A stretch of DNA of 64,000 nucleotides, taken from the NCBI GenBank assembly GCA_963699495.1, contig CAVOUB010000002.1, positions 1 to 64,000 of the forward strand, given 5' to 3'. Shown here piece by piece: positions 1 to 10,339 of this stretch (position 1 is its first letter; every line of letters begins with the position of its first letter). The translations under genes were made by a program, and so were the position numbers. Below the pieces are notes generated by a model. The model was not told where the DNA came from and ran no database searches. It saw nothing but the letters and a program-made list of their open reading frames with translations. This stretch comes from JAIBJN01 sp963699495 (GTDB lineage Bacteria > Actinomycetota > Thermoleophilia > Gaiellales > Gaiellaceae).

Positions 1-234
1 ATAGCCAGTCTGCCGCCCGTGCAGGACTTCGCTCTGGGCGTCCTCTATGTGCTGGTCGCGGCCGTCCTCGTCTGGGTTCCGGTCGCGGTCTATCTCGTCG
101 TCGGTAGGCGGGCGGACGACTGGATCGCGAGCGCGGAGGGCTGGCTCACGACCAACGAGCGGGGGCTCACCTTTTTCTCGACCCTGATCTTCGGGCTCCT
201 GGTGACCAGCGACGCGCTCGTCCGGCTCCTGTGA
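1..234 (+). CDS. GAP/Sap-family membrane protein, C-terminal end (partial)
   Basis: The reading frame is open at the window edge, so this is the 3' end of a longer gene; a GTG at 19 is only an internal codon. About 77 residues are visible: a hydrophobic helix (VLYVLVAAVLVWVPVAVYLV), a short polar stretch with a Trp-Leu-Thr-Thr-Asn element, and a last helix ending near the C-terminus. This resembles the C-terminus of actinobacterial GAP-family (peptidoglycolipid-addressing, LysE-like) proteins, and a complete member lies at 18045-18716. The family is linked to export or surface placement of lipids. The assignment rests on a short segment. Confidence 0.5.
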   Translation: MASLPPVQDFALGVLYVLVAAVLVWVPVAVYLVVGRRADDWIASAEGWLTTNERGLTFFSTLIFGLLVTSDALVRLL

Positions 235-253
235 CGCCGACCCCTCGAATATC

Positions 254-1153
254 GTGGCGCCGGTCGTGGATGAGCTAGCAGCAGTCCTCGCGCTTCTCGC
301 CGCCGTCTCCTTCGCCCTCGCCGCGACCCTGTGGCAGCGGGCGTCCATGGACCGCGGCCTCGGGCCGGGGGACCCGAAGGCGCTGCTGGTCCTCCTGACC
401 AGCTGGGTGTGGCTGCTCGGCCTGGGAGCCCAGACCCTCGGCGTCGTCCTGCAAGCGGGGGCGCTCGACCGCGGACGCGTCGCGATCATCCAGCCGCTGC
501 TCGTGACCACGATCGTGTGGGCGCTTCCGCTCGGCTACTTCCTGACCCACCAGACGGTCACACGGCGCCACGTCGCCGGGGCGGCGATCATCGTCGTGGG
601 CCTCGCGGTCTTCGCGAGCGTCGGCGACCCCGCGGCCGGCGTCGACAACGCACCGACCTCCGACTGGGTCTCGGCGCTGCTGGTGATCACGGCGATCTGC
701 ATCGGGCTGATGCTGTTCGCAAGGCGAGGCGGCCTCGGAATGAGGGCGGCGATCTTCGGGACCACGGCCGGCATCCTCTACGGCGTCTCGGCAACGCTGA
801 TGAAGCCCGTCGTGGAGGATCTCCACGCCGAGGGGCTCGCCGAGGTGCTGGCGAACTGGCAGCTCTGGGTCATGGCCGTCGCGGGGATCATCGGCTTCTA
901 CCTCCAGCAGGTATCGCTCGCGACCGGACGGCTGGTCGCATCGGTCGCGACCGTCTCGGTGGCCAACCCGGTGGTCAGCGTCCTGCTCGGCGCGCTCGTC
1001 CTCCAGGAGCGGCTGGACAAGAATCCGCCCTGGCACGCGGTGGTGGCCGTCGGGGCTCTCGCCGCGGCGCTGCTCGGAGCGGTCATCATCGCGTCGGCGA
1101 GCGAGAAGGACGCCGAAGCCGAGGTGCCGGCCGGTCAGCCGGCACTCGCCTGA
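254..1153 (+). CDS. DMT-superfamily (EamA-like) transporter
   Basis: A 299-residue integral membrane protein with about nine or ten hydrophobic helices. The C-terminal half contains the segment VSVLLGALVLQERL, typical of the last helices of drug/metabolite transporters. The protein starts with GTG at 254; another in-frame GTG lies at 266. A short acidic tail rich in Ala/Glu follows the last helix. The substrate cannot be told from sequence. Its 3' end overlaps the convergent YrhK-like gene by 19 bases. Confidence 0.75.
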   Translation: MAPVVDELAAVLALLAAVSFALAATLWQRASMDRGLGPGDPKALLVLLTSWVWLLGLGAQTLGVVLQAGALDRGRVAIIQPLLVTTIVWALPLGYFLTHQTVTRRHVAGAAIIVVGLAVFASVGDPAAGVDNAPTSDWVSALLVITAICIGLMLFARRGGLGMRAAIFGTTAGILYGVSATLMKPVVEDLHAEGLAEVLANWQLWVMAVAGIIGFYLQQVSLATGRLVASVATVSVANPVVSVLLGALVLQERLDKNPPWHAVVAVGALAAALLGAVIIASASEKDAEAEVPAGQPALA

Positions 1154-1707
1154 CGGCGCAGCAGCCAGGCACCGATGAAGAAGCAGACGGCGCCGAGGAA
1201 GGTGAACGCGTTCGTCGCCTCGCTGTTGAGGAGCTCGCCCGTGTCGGGGACGACCCACGACGCCACTGCCGCGATCCCGAAGAAGACCGAGCCGAGCAGG
1301 TTCAGGTTCGCGATCCGCCGCTGGGTGTCGCGGCGGCCCCACACCGCGGCCAGCGCGAGCGCGCTCGCCACGAGGAAGCAGACCGATCCGAGCGCATCGG
1401 GCGCCCAGACGCGCACGTCCTCCTGCTTGGTCGTGAGCGCGTCGTTCATGGCCGCGAACGTCGTGATGTTGAAGAAGACCGTCCCCACGAGCTGGACGCC
1501 GGCCGCCCACCAGTCCAGCCGGTCGGGCCGGGGCGTCTGGCGGAACTGGAGCAGCGCAGCCGAGGTGAAGAAGACCGAGCCGGCGAAGAAGGTGACGCCG
1601 ACGGCCGACGGGTCCACGAGCTCCGAGTAGAACGGCGCCGACCCGAGCGCGAACGCGGCCGAGCCGACCATGAACAGAACCCCGATCCACCAGAGTCTGG
1701 GCTTCAT
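1135..1707 (-). CDS. YrhK-like domain membrane protein
   Basis: About 190 residues with five or six membrane helices arranged as repeated Gly-Ser-x-x-Phe-Phe helices (AGSVFFTSAALLQF, LGSVFFGIAAV, FLGAVCFFIGAWLL). This is the pattern of YrhK-domain proteins, which have no established function. The ATG at 1707 is preferred because upstream residues are arginine-rich and unlike a membrane protein start; the frame opens as far as 1800. It converges on the DMT transporter and runs divergently from the NDH-2 operon. Confidence 0.6.
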   Translation of the reverse strand: MKPRLWWIGVLFMVGSAAFALGSAPFYSELVDPSAVGVTFFAGSVFFTSAALLQFRQTPRPDRLDWWAAGVQLVGTVFFNITTFAAMNDALTTKQEDVRVWAPDALGSVCFLVASALALAAVWGRRDTQRRIANLNLLGSVFFGIAAVASWVVPDTGELLNSEATNAFTFLGAVCFFIGAWLLRRQASAG

Positions 1708-1740
1708 CCCAGGGGGATGATGCGCGAGCGGCCGGTCACA

Positions 1741-1793
1741 TAGAGTCTGGTGACGACTGCGCCGTCCCAGCTCGGCGCCGGAGGAGGTCGCCC
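1741..1793 (+). promoter_or_regulatory. Promoter and ribosome binding site of the NDH-2/glucan operon
   Basis: A -10-like hexamer TAGAGT lies at 1741-1746. A strong Shine-Dalgarno stretch, GGAGGAGGT, ends about seven bases before the GTG at 1794 and decides that start. The implied leader is about 40 bases. No clear -35 box was seen. Confidence 0.4.
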
Positions 1794-3085
1794 GTGGCAA
1801 GGCCTGTCGAGACCAACGGCACGGAAGCCCGGCGGCCGCGTGTCGTCGTTCTCGGAGGCGGGTTTGCCGGGATCGGAGCCGCCCGCGCGCTGAAGGATGC
1901 CGAGGCCGACGTCGTGCTCGTGGACGAGCACGACTACCACACCTTCCAGCCGCTCCTCTACCAGCTGGCCACCGACTTGCTGGCGACGGCGGTGGTCGGT
2001 CACCCGCTGCGGGACCTCTTCCACGAGCAGCCGAACGTCGCCGTCCACCAGGACGCGGTCACGTCGGTGGACCTGGCCCGCCGGGAGGTGGAATTCGCCG
2101 AGATGGCGCCGCTGACCTACGACTACCTCGTCCTGGGGCTCGGCGCGCGGGTCAACTTCTTCGGCACCGAGGGCGCGCCCGAGCACGCCTTCCCGATGTA
2201 CACGCTCGCCGACGCGGTGCGGCTCAAGGAGCACGTCCTGCGCAAGTGGGAGGCCGCCGACAAGGACCCGTCGCTCGTCGACGACGGGGCGCTCAACGTC
2301 GTCGTCGTCGGAGGCGGGCCGACCGGCGTCGAGAGCGCCGGCGCGCTGGCCGAGCTCTACACGGGCGACTTCGCCGCGGACTACCCGAGCCGTGCCGCAG
2401 GAGAAGGCGCGCGTCACGCTGGTCGAGGCCGGCCCGGCGCTCCTCACGATGTTCAAGAAGGACATCCAGGCGTACACGAAGAAGGCGCTGGAGGAGCGCG
2501 GCGTCGACATCGTCCTGGGCGAGATCGTCGAGTCGGTCTCGCCGACCCGCGTCACGCTCAAGTCCGGGAAGGTGCTCAAGGCGCACACGCTCGTCTGGGG
2601 CGCGGGCTTGCAGGCGAGCCCGATCGCCGACGGGCTCGGTCTCGAGCTGGAGAAGGGCAACCGGGTCGTCGCCGGCCCGGATCTCTCGATCGAGGGGCAT
2701 CCGGAGGTCTTCGGCGTCGGCGACATCGCGTGGATCACCGACTCGAAGACGAAGCGTGTCCTCCCGCAGCTGGGCTCGGTGGCGCTCCAGGCCGGCGAGC
2801 AGGCGGGAGCGAACATCGCGCGGCTGATCGCGGGCGAGAAGACCGAGCCGTTCGTCTACCACGACAAGGGCACGATGGCGACCATCGGCCGCGGTGCGGC
2901 CGTGGTGCAGTTCCACCGCGGCCGGACGCTGAAGGGCAAGACCGCGTCGCTCGCGTGGGGCACCGTCCATCTGGCGCTCCTCTCCACGGGCGAGGACCGC
3001 GCCAAGGCCATGGTCGAGTGGAGCTGGGCGGGCTTCACGCACGAGCGACCCGGCCGGATCACCGTGCGGACGGACGGAGGACTGA
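1794..3085 (+). CDS. ndh: Type II NADH dehydrogenase (NDH-2), with two frameshifts
   Basis: This single-subunit membrane-associated flavoenzyme passes electrons from NADH to quinone without pumping protons. The N-terminal dinucleotide fold GGGFAGIGAARAL binds FAD and a second fold, VVVVGGGPTGVESAGALAEL, binds NADH. The C-terminal part has the conserved GVGDIAWI element and ends in an amphipathic segment (AKAMVEWSWAGFTHERPGRI). An extra base near 2393 breaks the frame after FAADYPS, and another near 3076 hides the stop. With both removed the protein is 429 residues, normal for the family, and the stop overlaps the next ATG. Upstream SD is strong. It heads a co-directional run and could reoxidise NADH made downstream. 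Confidence 0.85.
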
Positions 3086-3433
3086 TGGCGGCCGACGCCA
3101 CCGACGACCTTCTTCGCCGAGCTCGGCGAGCGCGGCCACGAGCCGCTGCTCGAGAAGGCCAAGGGCACGCTCCGCTTCGAGCTCAGGCGCGGGAAGCAGA
3201 CCGACCGCTGGCTCGTGACGATCGACAAGGGCGACGTGAGCGTGTCGCGCAGGAACGCCGCTGCCGACGCGACCGTGCGCGCCACCAAGGAGCTGTTCGA
3301 CGGCCTGGCGAGCGGCGAGGTCAACACGATGGCCGCCGTCCTGCGCGGGGCGGTCGAGTTCGAGGGCGACCCGGAGCTGCTCGTCCTCTTCCAGCGGCTC
3401 TTCCCCGGCCCGCCCGCGAAAGGCAAGCGATGA
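3085..3433 (+). CDS. SCP2 sterol-transfer-domain protein, with one frameshift
   Basis: After removing one extra base near 3107 the gene encodes 115 residues. The core (GTLRFELRRGK, WLVTIDKGDVSVSRRN, MAAVLRGAVEFEGDPELLVLFQRLF) matches the SCP2 fold that binds lipids or hydrophobic cofactors. The ATG at 3085 overlaps the NDH-2 stop, and its own stop overlaps the ATG of the debranching enzyme. Such small SCP2 proteins often sit beside redox enzymes in actinobacteria. The precise ligand is unknown. Confidence 0.7.
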
Positions 3434-5481
3434 GCGACGACGGGCTCGTCAAGATCCTCGACGGCAACACCTTCGTCGTCAGCGACGAGCGCGGGGACAT
3501 CGAGGCGTCGCTGACCGACCCGACCGGTCTCTTCTCCTTCGACACCCGCTTCCTCTCCAAGTGGGTCCTGACGGTGAACGGCGAGCGGCTCAACCCGCTC
3601 TCGGTCGACGATCTCCACTACTTCGAGGCGCGCTTCTTCCTCGTGCCCGGCACGGGAACCGTCTACGTGGACGCGAAGCTCTCGGTGATCCGCCAGCGCG
3701 CGGTCGGGCAACGGGTTCCACGAGGAGCTGACGATCCTGAACCACGAGGACGAGCCGGTCGACTTGACCGTCAGGATCGAGGCCGGCTGCGACTTCGCCG
3801 ACCTCTTCGAGGTCAAGGACGCGCTCGCCAAGAAGGGGAAGTACGTGGCCAGGGTCGAGGGCGGCCGCGTGCTGCGGCTCGGCTACGAGCGCGACACCTA
3901 CCGCCGGGCGACGCTGATCTCGGCCACGGCTCCGGCGAAGGTCGACAAGAACGGCCTCACGTTCACGACGACGATCGAGCCGCACGGCGAGTGGTCGACC
4001 GGGCTCGACGTCGTCACCGCCCTCCTCGGCTACGGCGAGCGGCACAAGCGGTCGAAGTTCGCCCGCAAGCGCGGGCGGCAGGACATGGAGAAGAACCTCG
4101 CGCGCTGGCTGGAGGCCGCGCCGAGGGTCGAGTGCGACTCGGACACGCTGAAGGCGACCTACAAGCGGAGCCTGGTCGACCTCGCGGCTCTGCGCTTCAC
4201 GCCTCCGGTCGCGTCGGGGAAGAGCCTGCCCGCGGCCGGCCTCCCGTGGTTCATGACCATGTTCGGCCGGGACAGCATCTTCACGAGCCTGCAGGCGCTC
4301 CCGTTCACGCCCGAGCTGGCGGCCACGACGCTGTTCGCCCTCGGCGAGTGGCAGGGGACGCGCGTCGACGACTTCCGCGACGAGGACCCGGGCCGGATCC
4401 TCCACGAGATGCGCTACGGCGAGATGACAGCGTTCGAGGAGCGGCCGCACTCGCCCTACTACGGGTGCGCCGACGCCACGCCCCTGTACGTCGTGCTCCT
4501 CGACGAGTACGAGCGCTGGACCGGCGACCGCAGGCTCGTGCGCGACGCTCGAGTACGAGGCGCGGGCGGCGCTCAACTGGATCGACGAGTACGCGAACCT
4601 GCGCGGCGACGGCTACGTCTGGTACCAGCGTCGCAACGAGGAGACGGGCCTGGAGAACCAGTGCTGGAAGGACTCCTGGGACTCGATCTCCTACAGCGAC
4701 GGCCGGCTTCCCGGCTTCCCTCGCGCGACCTGCGAGCTGCAGGGATACGCCTACGACGCCAAGGTGCGCGGTGCCCGGCTCGCGCGGGAGATCTGGAAGG
4801 ACCCGGCCTACGCGGACGAGCTGGAGAAGCAGGCGGCCGACCTGAAGCGCCGCTTCAACCGCGACTACTGGGTGGAGGACGGCGAGCTACTTCGCGCTCG
4901 CGCTCGACCCCGACGGCAACCAGGTCGACGCGCTCGCCTCGAACAACGGCCACCTGCTCTGGAGCGGGATCGTCGACAAGACGAAGGCCGGAGCGGTCGC
5001 GCGCCACCTGCTCGGGCCGCGGCTCTTCTCCGGCTGGGGCGTGCGCACCCTGGCCGAGGGCGAGGGCCGCTACAACCCGATCGGGTACCACGTCGGCACG
5101 GTCTGGCCCTTCGACAACTCGTTCATCGCCTGGGGGCTGCGGCGGTACGGCTTCAAGGACGAGGCGGCGCAGATCGCCGCCGGCATCCTCGACGCCGCCG
5201 AGCTCTTCGCCGGCCGCCTGCCCGAGGCGTTCGGCGGCTACGAGCGCAACGTGACCAAGTACCCGGTGCAGTACCCGACCGCCTGCAGCCCGCAGGCCTG
5301 GTCGACGGGGACACCGCTCCTCCTCCTGCGGACGATGCTCGGGCTGGAGCCGCTCGGCGACCACCTGGTCGTCGACCCGGCGCTCCCGCGCGACATCGGG
5401 CTCCTCGCGCTCCTGGACATCCCGGGGCGCTGGGGCCGGATCGACGCCTTCGGCCGCGGGCGGGTGGACATTCGTGCGTGA
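3430..5481 (+). CDS. Amylo-alpha-1,6-glucosidase (glycogen debranching type), with three frameshifts
   Basis: Predicted to hydrolyse alpha-1,6 branch glucose from glycogen-like polymers. The N-terminal domain (LDGNTFVVSDERGD, GLFSFDTRFLSKW) is the beta-rich debranching N-domain; the (alpha/alpha)6 catalytic part starts near residue 240 with GLPWFMTMFGRDSIFTSL and continues through CWKDSWDSISYSDG and YNPIGYHVGTVWPFDNSFI. Extra bases near 3710, 4549 and 4889 break the frame; each removal restores a conserved continuation and gives 682 residues. It starts four bases inside the SCP2 gene, so translation is probably coupled. Only 21 bases separate it from zwf. Confidence 0.82.
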
Positions 5482-5502
5482 TCGATCTCGAGAGGAGACC
5501 TA

Positions 5503-6895
5503 ATGACCAACCCTGCGCCCGCGGACGTCTTCGTCGTCTTCGGCATCACGGGCGACCTGGCGAAGGTGATGACCTTCCACTCGCTGTACCGGCTCGAGGC
5601 CCGCGGCCTGCTCGACTGCCCGATCGTCGGCGTCGCGGTCGACGACTGGACCGTCGACCAGCTCGTCGAGCGCGCCCGCGAGTCGATCGAGGGCACGGGC
5701 GAGCAGCTCGACCCCGCGGTGTTCGACCGCTTCGCCGCCCGGCTCTCCTACGTCCAGGGCGACTTCGGCGATGCCGGCACCTACGCCCGGGTGGGCAAGG
5801 CGATCGAGGGCGCATGAGACGCCCGTCTTCTACCTCGAGATTCCGCCTTTCCTCTTCGGCACGGTCGTCAAGGGCCTGGCCGACGCCGGGCTGACGAAGA
5901 CGGCGCGGGTCGTCGTGGAGAAGCCCTTCGGCCACGACCAGGCCTCGGCCCGTGCGCTCGCCGACGAGCTCCACCAGTACATCGACGAGTCGCAGCTCTA
6001 CCGGATCGACCACTACCTCGGAAAGATGGGCCTGGTCGAGATCCTCTACCTCCGCTTCGCGAACTCGATGCTCGAGCCCATCTGGAGCCGGAACTACGTC
6101 GAGGCGGTCGAGATCACGATGGCGGAGGACTTCGGCGTCGAGGACCGTGGCCACTTCTACGATCCCGTCGGCGCGCTGCGGGACGTCGTCGTCAACCACC
6201 TCATGCAGGTCGTGGCGGCCGCCGCCATGGAAGCGCCATCCCGGGGCGACCCGGACACGATCAAGGACGCGCAGGTCGCGCTCTTCCGGGCGGTCAAGGA
6301 GGCCGATCCGGCCCACTACGTCCGCGGCCAGTACGACGGCTATCTCGGGATCGACGGAGTCGCCCCGGACTCGACGACCGAGACGTACGCCGCGCTGCGC
6401 CTGGAGATCGAGAACTGGCGCTGGTCAGGCGTTCCATTCTTCATCCGAACCGGGAAGCGGCTCCCGGAAACGCTGACCGAGCTCCGGTTCGTCTTCAAGC
6501 ATCCTCCTCCGCTCGGCTTCGGCCTCTTCGATCGACGGCCCGAGCCGAACCAGCTCGTGGTCAAGCTCGATCCGACGACGGGGATCAGGCTCGTCTTCGA
6601 CGCGCATCGGGCCGACGCTACCGGCGCTGCGGCGATCGAGCTCGACATGGAGTTCTCGCAGGAGGGAGGAGAGGGCCCGACGCCGTACGAGGTGCTGCTG
6701 CACGCGGCGATGGTCGGAGAAAGCACGCGCTTCACGCGCCAGGACGGCGTCGAGGAGACGTGGCGGATCATGCAGCCGCTGCTCGACTCGCCCCCGCCCG
6801 TGCAGCCGTACGCGCCGGGCACCTGGGGGCCAGAGGCCGCTGAGGCGCTCGTCGCCGGCCACGGCCGCTGGCACGGCCCGTGGGTGACGGGATGA
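5503..6895 (+). CDS. zwf: Glucose-6-phosphate 1-dehydrogenase, with one frameshift
   Basis: First enzyme of the oxidative pentose phosphate path: glucose-6-phosphate plus NAD(P)+ to 6-phosphogluconolactone. The N-terminal nucleotide-binding motif is FGITGDLAKVMTF; the substrate/catalytic signature RIDHYLGKMGLVEIL and GVPFFIRTGKRLPET are both present. A TGA at 5815-5817 appears in the first frame, but the conserved sequence continues in another frame (ETPVFYLEIPPFLFG), so this is a one-base insertion near 5811 rather than a recoded stop. Repaired length is 463 residues. AGGAGAC upstream of ATG 5503 supports the start. Its stop overlaps the GH15 ATG. Confidence 0.87.
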
Positions 6896-8787
6896 GCACC
6901 GAGACCGCTCAGGAGCCCCGCGGGCAAAGCGCGGCCGCGCCCTCGCCGTTCCCGCCCATCGCCGACTACGCGTTCCTGTCCAACTGCCACACGGGTGCCC
7001 TCGTCGCCCCGGACGGTGCGATCGACTGGCTCTGCGTCCCCTCCTTCGACGCGCCCAGCGTGTTCGGAAGCCTGCTCGACCGGGGCGCCGGCGTGCTCCG
7101 GCTCGGCCCGTTCGGCATCAACCACCCGACCACGCGCGCGTACGAGCCCGGGACGAACGTGCTGGCCACGACGTGGAAGACGCCGACCGGCTGGATCGTC
7201 GTCCGCGACGCCCTGACCATGGGGCCGTGGAATCACGAGGACGAGATCACGCCTCATACGCGGCCGCCGGCCGACGACGACGCCGACCACATGCTCGTGC
7301 GCACCGTCGAGTGCCTCGAGGGTACGGTCGAGGTCGAGCTCGTCTGCGAGCCGGTCTTCGACTACGGCCGTGTCCCCGCCGAGTGGACGATGGTCGACGG
7401 GGGTCGTCATGCCGCCGACGCGAGCGGTGCCGACGTCACCGTCCGGCTGCAGACCGACATGGCCCTCGGAATCGAAGGCGACCGGGTTCGCGCGCGACAC
7501 GCGCTCGAGGCAGGTGATCGCATCTACTGCTCCCTCTCCTGGGCCGAAGAGCTGCGCTCGCCCGCCGACGTCGAGGACGCCGAGAAGCGTCTCGACGCGA
7601 CGGTTCGCTTCTGGCGGGCCTGGCTGGGACGGGCCCGTCTGCCCGATCACCGCTGGCGCGAGTCGATCCAGCGCTCGGCGCTCACGATCAAGGGCCTCAC
7701 CTACATGCCGACCGGGGCGACGGTGGCCGCGCTCACCACCTCGCTGCCCGAGACCCCGGGCGGGGAGCGCAACTGGGACTACCGCTACACGTGGATGCGC
7801 GACTCGACGTTCACGCTGCAGGCACTGCACTACCTGAACCTCGACTGGGAGGCCGACGAGTTCATCCAGTTCGTGGCCGACCTCGACCCCAACGATGACG
7901 GCGGGCTGCAGATCATGTACGGGATCGACGGTCGCCGTGACCTGACCGAGTCGACCCGTGACGACCTCTCCGGCTACGCGGGGGCGCGCCCCGTCCGCAT
8001 CGGCAACGGCGCTTTCGACCAGCGCCAGAACGACGTGTTCGGCGCGGTCCTCGACTCCATCCTCCTGCACACGCGGAGGAGCCAGCGCCTGCCACGGCGT
8101 CTGTGGCCGATCGTCAAGTCCCAGGCCGATTGCGCCACGCAGGTCTGGCGCAATCCCGACCAGGGCATCTGGGAGGCTCGCGGCGCGCCCCAGCACTACG
8201 TCTCGTCGAAGCTCATGTGCTGGGTCGCTCTCGATCGCGCGGCGAAGCTCGCGGGCATCCGCAGCGACTCGGAGCTCGAGACCGCCTGGCGGGCGACGGC
8301 GGACGAGATCAAGGCCGACATCCTCGAGCACGGCCTCACCGAGCGGGGCGTGCTTCGCCAGCACTACGAGACCGACGCGCTCGACGCCTCCGTCCTCCTG
8401 GCCGCCATCTTCGGCTTCCTCCCGCACGACGACGAGCGGCTCCGCGCCAGCGTTCTCGCAATCGACGAGGAGCTGACCGAGAACGGCTTCGTGCTCCGCT
8501 ACCGAACGAACGAGACCGACGACGGCCTCTCGGGCAAGGAGGGCACGTTCCTGATCTGCTCGTTCTGGCTCGTCTCGGCGCTGGCCATCATCGGCGAGGA
8601 GCAGCAGGCCCGCGACCTCATGGAACGGCTGCTGCGGATCGCCTCGCCGCTCGGGCTCTACGCAGAAGAGTTCGAGACCAGCACGGCCCGGCACCTCGGA
8701 AACTTCCCGCAGGCCTTCTCGCACCTCGCGCTGATCGAGGCGGCCGGCAGCATCGTCCTCTCCGAGATGGTGGAGGAGATCACATGA
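6892..8787 (+). CDS. Glycoside hydrolase family 15 (glucoamylase/trehalase type)
   Basis: An intact 631-residue cytoplasmic protein without a signal peptide. The N-terminal beta-sandwich begins IADYAFLSNCHTGALV; the (alpha/alpha)6 catalytic domain contains ERNWDYRYTWMRDSTF, which is diagnostic for bacterial GH15. Members release glucose from alpha-glucans or split trehalose, and sequence alone does not separate these. ATG 6892 overlaps the zwf stop (ATGA) and the gene's own stop overlaps the GMC start, indicating translational coupling. Together with the debranching enzyme it would convert storage glucan to glucose. Confidence 0.83.
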   Translation: MSTETAQEPRGQSAAAPSPFPPIADYAFLSNCHTGALVAPDGAIDWLCVPSFDAPSVFGSLLDRGAGVLRLGPFGINHPTTRAYEPGTNVLATTWKTPTGWIVVRDALTMGPWNHEDEITPHTRPPADDDADHMLVRTVECLEGTVEVELVCEPVFDYGRVPAEWTMVDGGRHAADASGADVTVRLQTDMALGIEGDRVRARHALEAGDRIYCSLSWAEELRSPADVEDAEKRLDATVRFWRAWLGRARLPDHRWRESIQRSALTIKGLTYMPTGATVAALTTSLPETPGGERNWDYRYTWMRDSTFTLQALHYLNLDWEADEFIQFVADLDPNDDGGLQIMYGIDGRRDLTESTRDDLSGYAGARPVRIGNGAFDQRQNDVFGAVLDSILLHTRRSQRLPRRLWPIVKSQADCATQVWRNPDQGIWEARGAPQHYVSSKLMCWVALDRAAKLAGIRSDSELETAWRATADEIKADILEHGLTERGVLRQHYETDALDASVLLAAIFGFLPHDDERLRASVLAIDEELTENGFVLRYRTNETDDGLSGKEGTFLICSFWLVSALAIIGEEQQARDLMERLLRIASPLGLYAEEFETSTARHLGNFPQAFSHLALIEAAGSIVLSEMVEEIT

Positions 8788-10337
8788 CCGAGTCTTACGA
8801 CGTCATCATCATCGGCAGCGGCGCCGGCGGCGGAACGCTCGCCAACCGGCTCGCGCCGTCCGGGAAGAGCATCCTTCTGCTCGAGCGGGGCGGCTGGCTC
8901 CCGCGCGAGCCGCAGAACTGGCTGGCGCAGGACGTGTTCGTCGAGAACCGCTACGTCTCGCCCGAGACGTGGTACGACGCACAGGGGAAGCCGTTCCAGC
9001 CGCAGATCCACTACTTCGTCGGGGGCGCGACCAAGCTGTACGGCGCCGCCCTCTACCGCCTTCGCCGTGAGGACTTCGGCGAGCTCAAACACCACGACGG
9101 CATCTCACCGGCCTGGCCGATCTCCTACGACGACCTCGAGCCGTACTACACGGAGGCCGAGCAGCTCTACCAGGTGCACGGAGCCAGAGGCGAGGATCCG
9201 ACCGAGCCGGACGCGAGCGGTCCCTATCCCCACCCGGCCGTCTCGCACGAGCCGCGCATCCAGCAGCTCTCGGACGACCTGGCCGCCGCGGGCTACCGGC
9301 CCTTCCACGCACCCTGCGGGATCATGCTCGACGAGTCGAATCCGCCGTACAGCGCCTGCGTGCGCTGTGCGAACTGCGACGGCTTCCCCTGCGTGGTGCA
9401 CGCCAAGTCGGACGCCGAGGTGATCGCCGTGCGACCGGCGCTCGAGCATCCCAACGTCACCTTGCTCACCAACGCGAGGGCTGTCAGGCTGGAGACGAAC
9501 CCGGCAGGCACCGCCGTCACCGGCGTCGTCGTGGAGCACGACGGGGAGACGGAGACGTTCGCCGGCGGCCTCGTCGTCGTCTCGTGCGGCGCCGCCAACT
9601 CGGCGAAGCTGCTGCTCCAGTCGGCGACCGACAAGCATCCGAACGGCCTCGCGAACGGCTCCGACCAGGTCGGGCGCAACTTCATGTTCCACGACAGCCA
9701 GGCGGTGCTCGCGCTCTCCCGCGAGGAGAACCCGACCGTCTACCAGAAGACCCTCGGGCTGAACGACTTCTACTTCGGCACCGACGGCTTCGAGTTCCCG
9801 CTCGGGAACATCCAGATGGTCGGGAAGTCGCAGGCGCCGATGTTTCGCGGCGAGAAGCCGATCGAGACCAGGCTGGCGCCCCAGTGGTCGCTCGACCGGA
9901 TCGCCAAGCACGCGATCGACTTCTGGCTGTCGACCGAGGACCTGCCCAAGCCGGACAACCGGGTCACGGTCGACGGCGACGGCAAGGTGACGCTGAGCTA
10001 CACGGAGACGAACGCCGTCCCGAAGAAGCGGCTGTACGACGAAGTCAGGTCGATCCTCGGGCAGCTGGACATGAACCCGGGACACCTCGTCCACCGCTTC
10101 GCCTACATGAAGAACGAGATCCCTGTGGCCGGCTGCGCGCACCAGGCCGGCACGTGCCGGTTCGGGACCGATCCGGCAACCTCGGTGCTGGACACCGACT
10201 GCCGGGCGCACGAGCTGGACAACCTCTACGTCGTGGACACGAGCTGCTTCCCCTCGATCGGCGCCGTCAACCCGGCGCTGACCGCGATGGCGAACGCGCT
10301 CCGCGTCGGCGACCACCTCCTCGAGCGGGCGGCCTGA
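8784..10337 (+). CDS. GMC-family FAD-dependent oxidoreductase
   Basis: A 517-residue flavoenzyme of the glucose-methanol-choline family. The FAD-binding fold is YDVIIIGSGAGGGTLANRL near residue 5, and the C-terminal GMC signature (HQAGTCRFGTDP, then NLYVVDTSCFPSIGAVNPALTAMANALR) contains the catalytic His/Asn region. An unusual cysteine cluster, CVRCANCDGFPC, lies near residue 193. Substrates of the family include sugars and alcohols; position between GH15 and an aldose epimerase suggests a glucose or sugar dehydrogenase. No Tat or Sec signal was seen, so it would act inside unless carried by a partner. Confidence 0.8.
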   Translation: MTESYDVIIIGSGAGGGTLANRLAPSGKSILLLERGGWLPREPQNWLAQDVFVENRYVSPETWYDAQGKPFQPQIHYFVGGATKLYGAALYRLRREDFGELKHHDGISPAWPISYDDLEPYYTEAEQLYQVHGARGEDPTEPDASGPYPHPAVSHEPRIQQLSDDLAAAGYRPFHAPCGIMLDESNPPYSACVRCANCDGFPCVVHAKSDAEVIAVRPALEHPNVTLLTNARAVRLETNPAGTAVTGVVVEHDGETETFAGGLVVVSCGAANSAKLLLQSATDKHPNGLANGSDQVGRNFMFHDSQAVLALSREENPTVYQKTLGLNDFYFGTDGFEFPLGNIQMVGKSQAPMFRGEKPIETRLAPQWSLDRIAKHAIDFWLSTEDLPKPDNRVTVDGDGKVTLSYTETNAVPKKRLYDEVRSILGQLDMNPGHLVHRFAYMKNEIPVAGCAHQAGTCRFGTDPATSVLDTDCRAHELDNLYVVDTSCFPSIGAVNPALTAMANALRVGDHLLERAA

Positions 10338-10339
10338 GG

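Noticed and set aside
2392..4845. A single 817-codon frame covering NDH-2, SCP2 and the debranching enzyme as a fusion protein
   Set aside because: It is an accident of frameshifts: only the NDH-2 portion and the first part of the debranching enzyme are in their true frames, and a start/stop overlap separates the genes once repaired.
5815..5817. In-frame TGA in zwf as a possible third selenocysteine codon
   Set aside because: The conserved G6PDH sequence resumes in a different frame (ETPVFYLEIPPFLFG), so this is a one-base insertion, not recoding.
6340..8724. Long minus-strand open frame (794 codons) opposite zwf and the GH15 gene
   Set aside because: Its protein is Arg/Ala/Gly/Val-rich without a fold, and the plus strand carries clear conserved enzymes; high GC makes such antisense frames common. 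The same applies to many other long shadow frames here.
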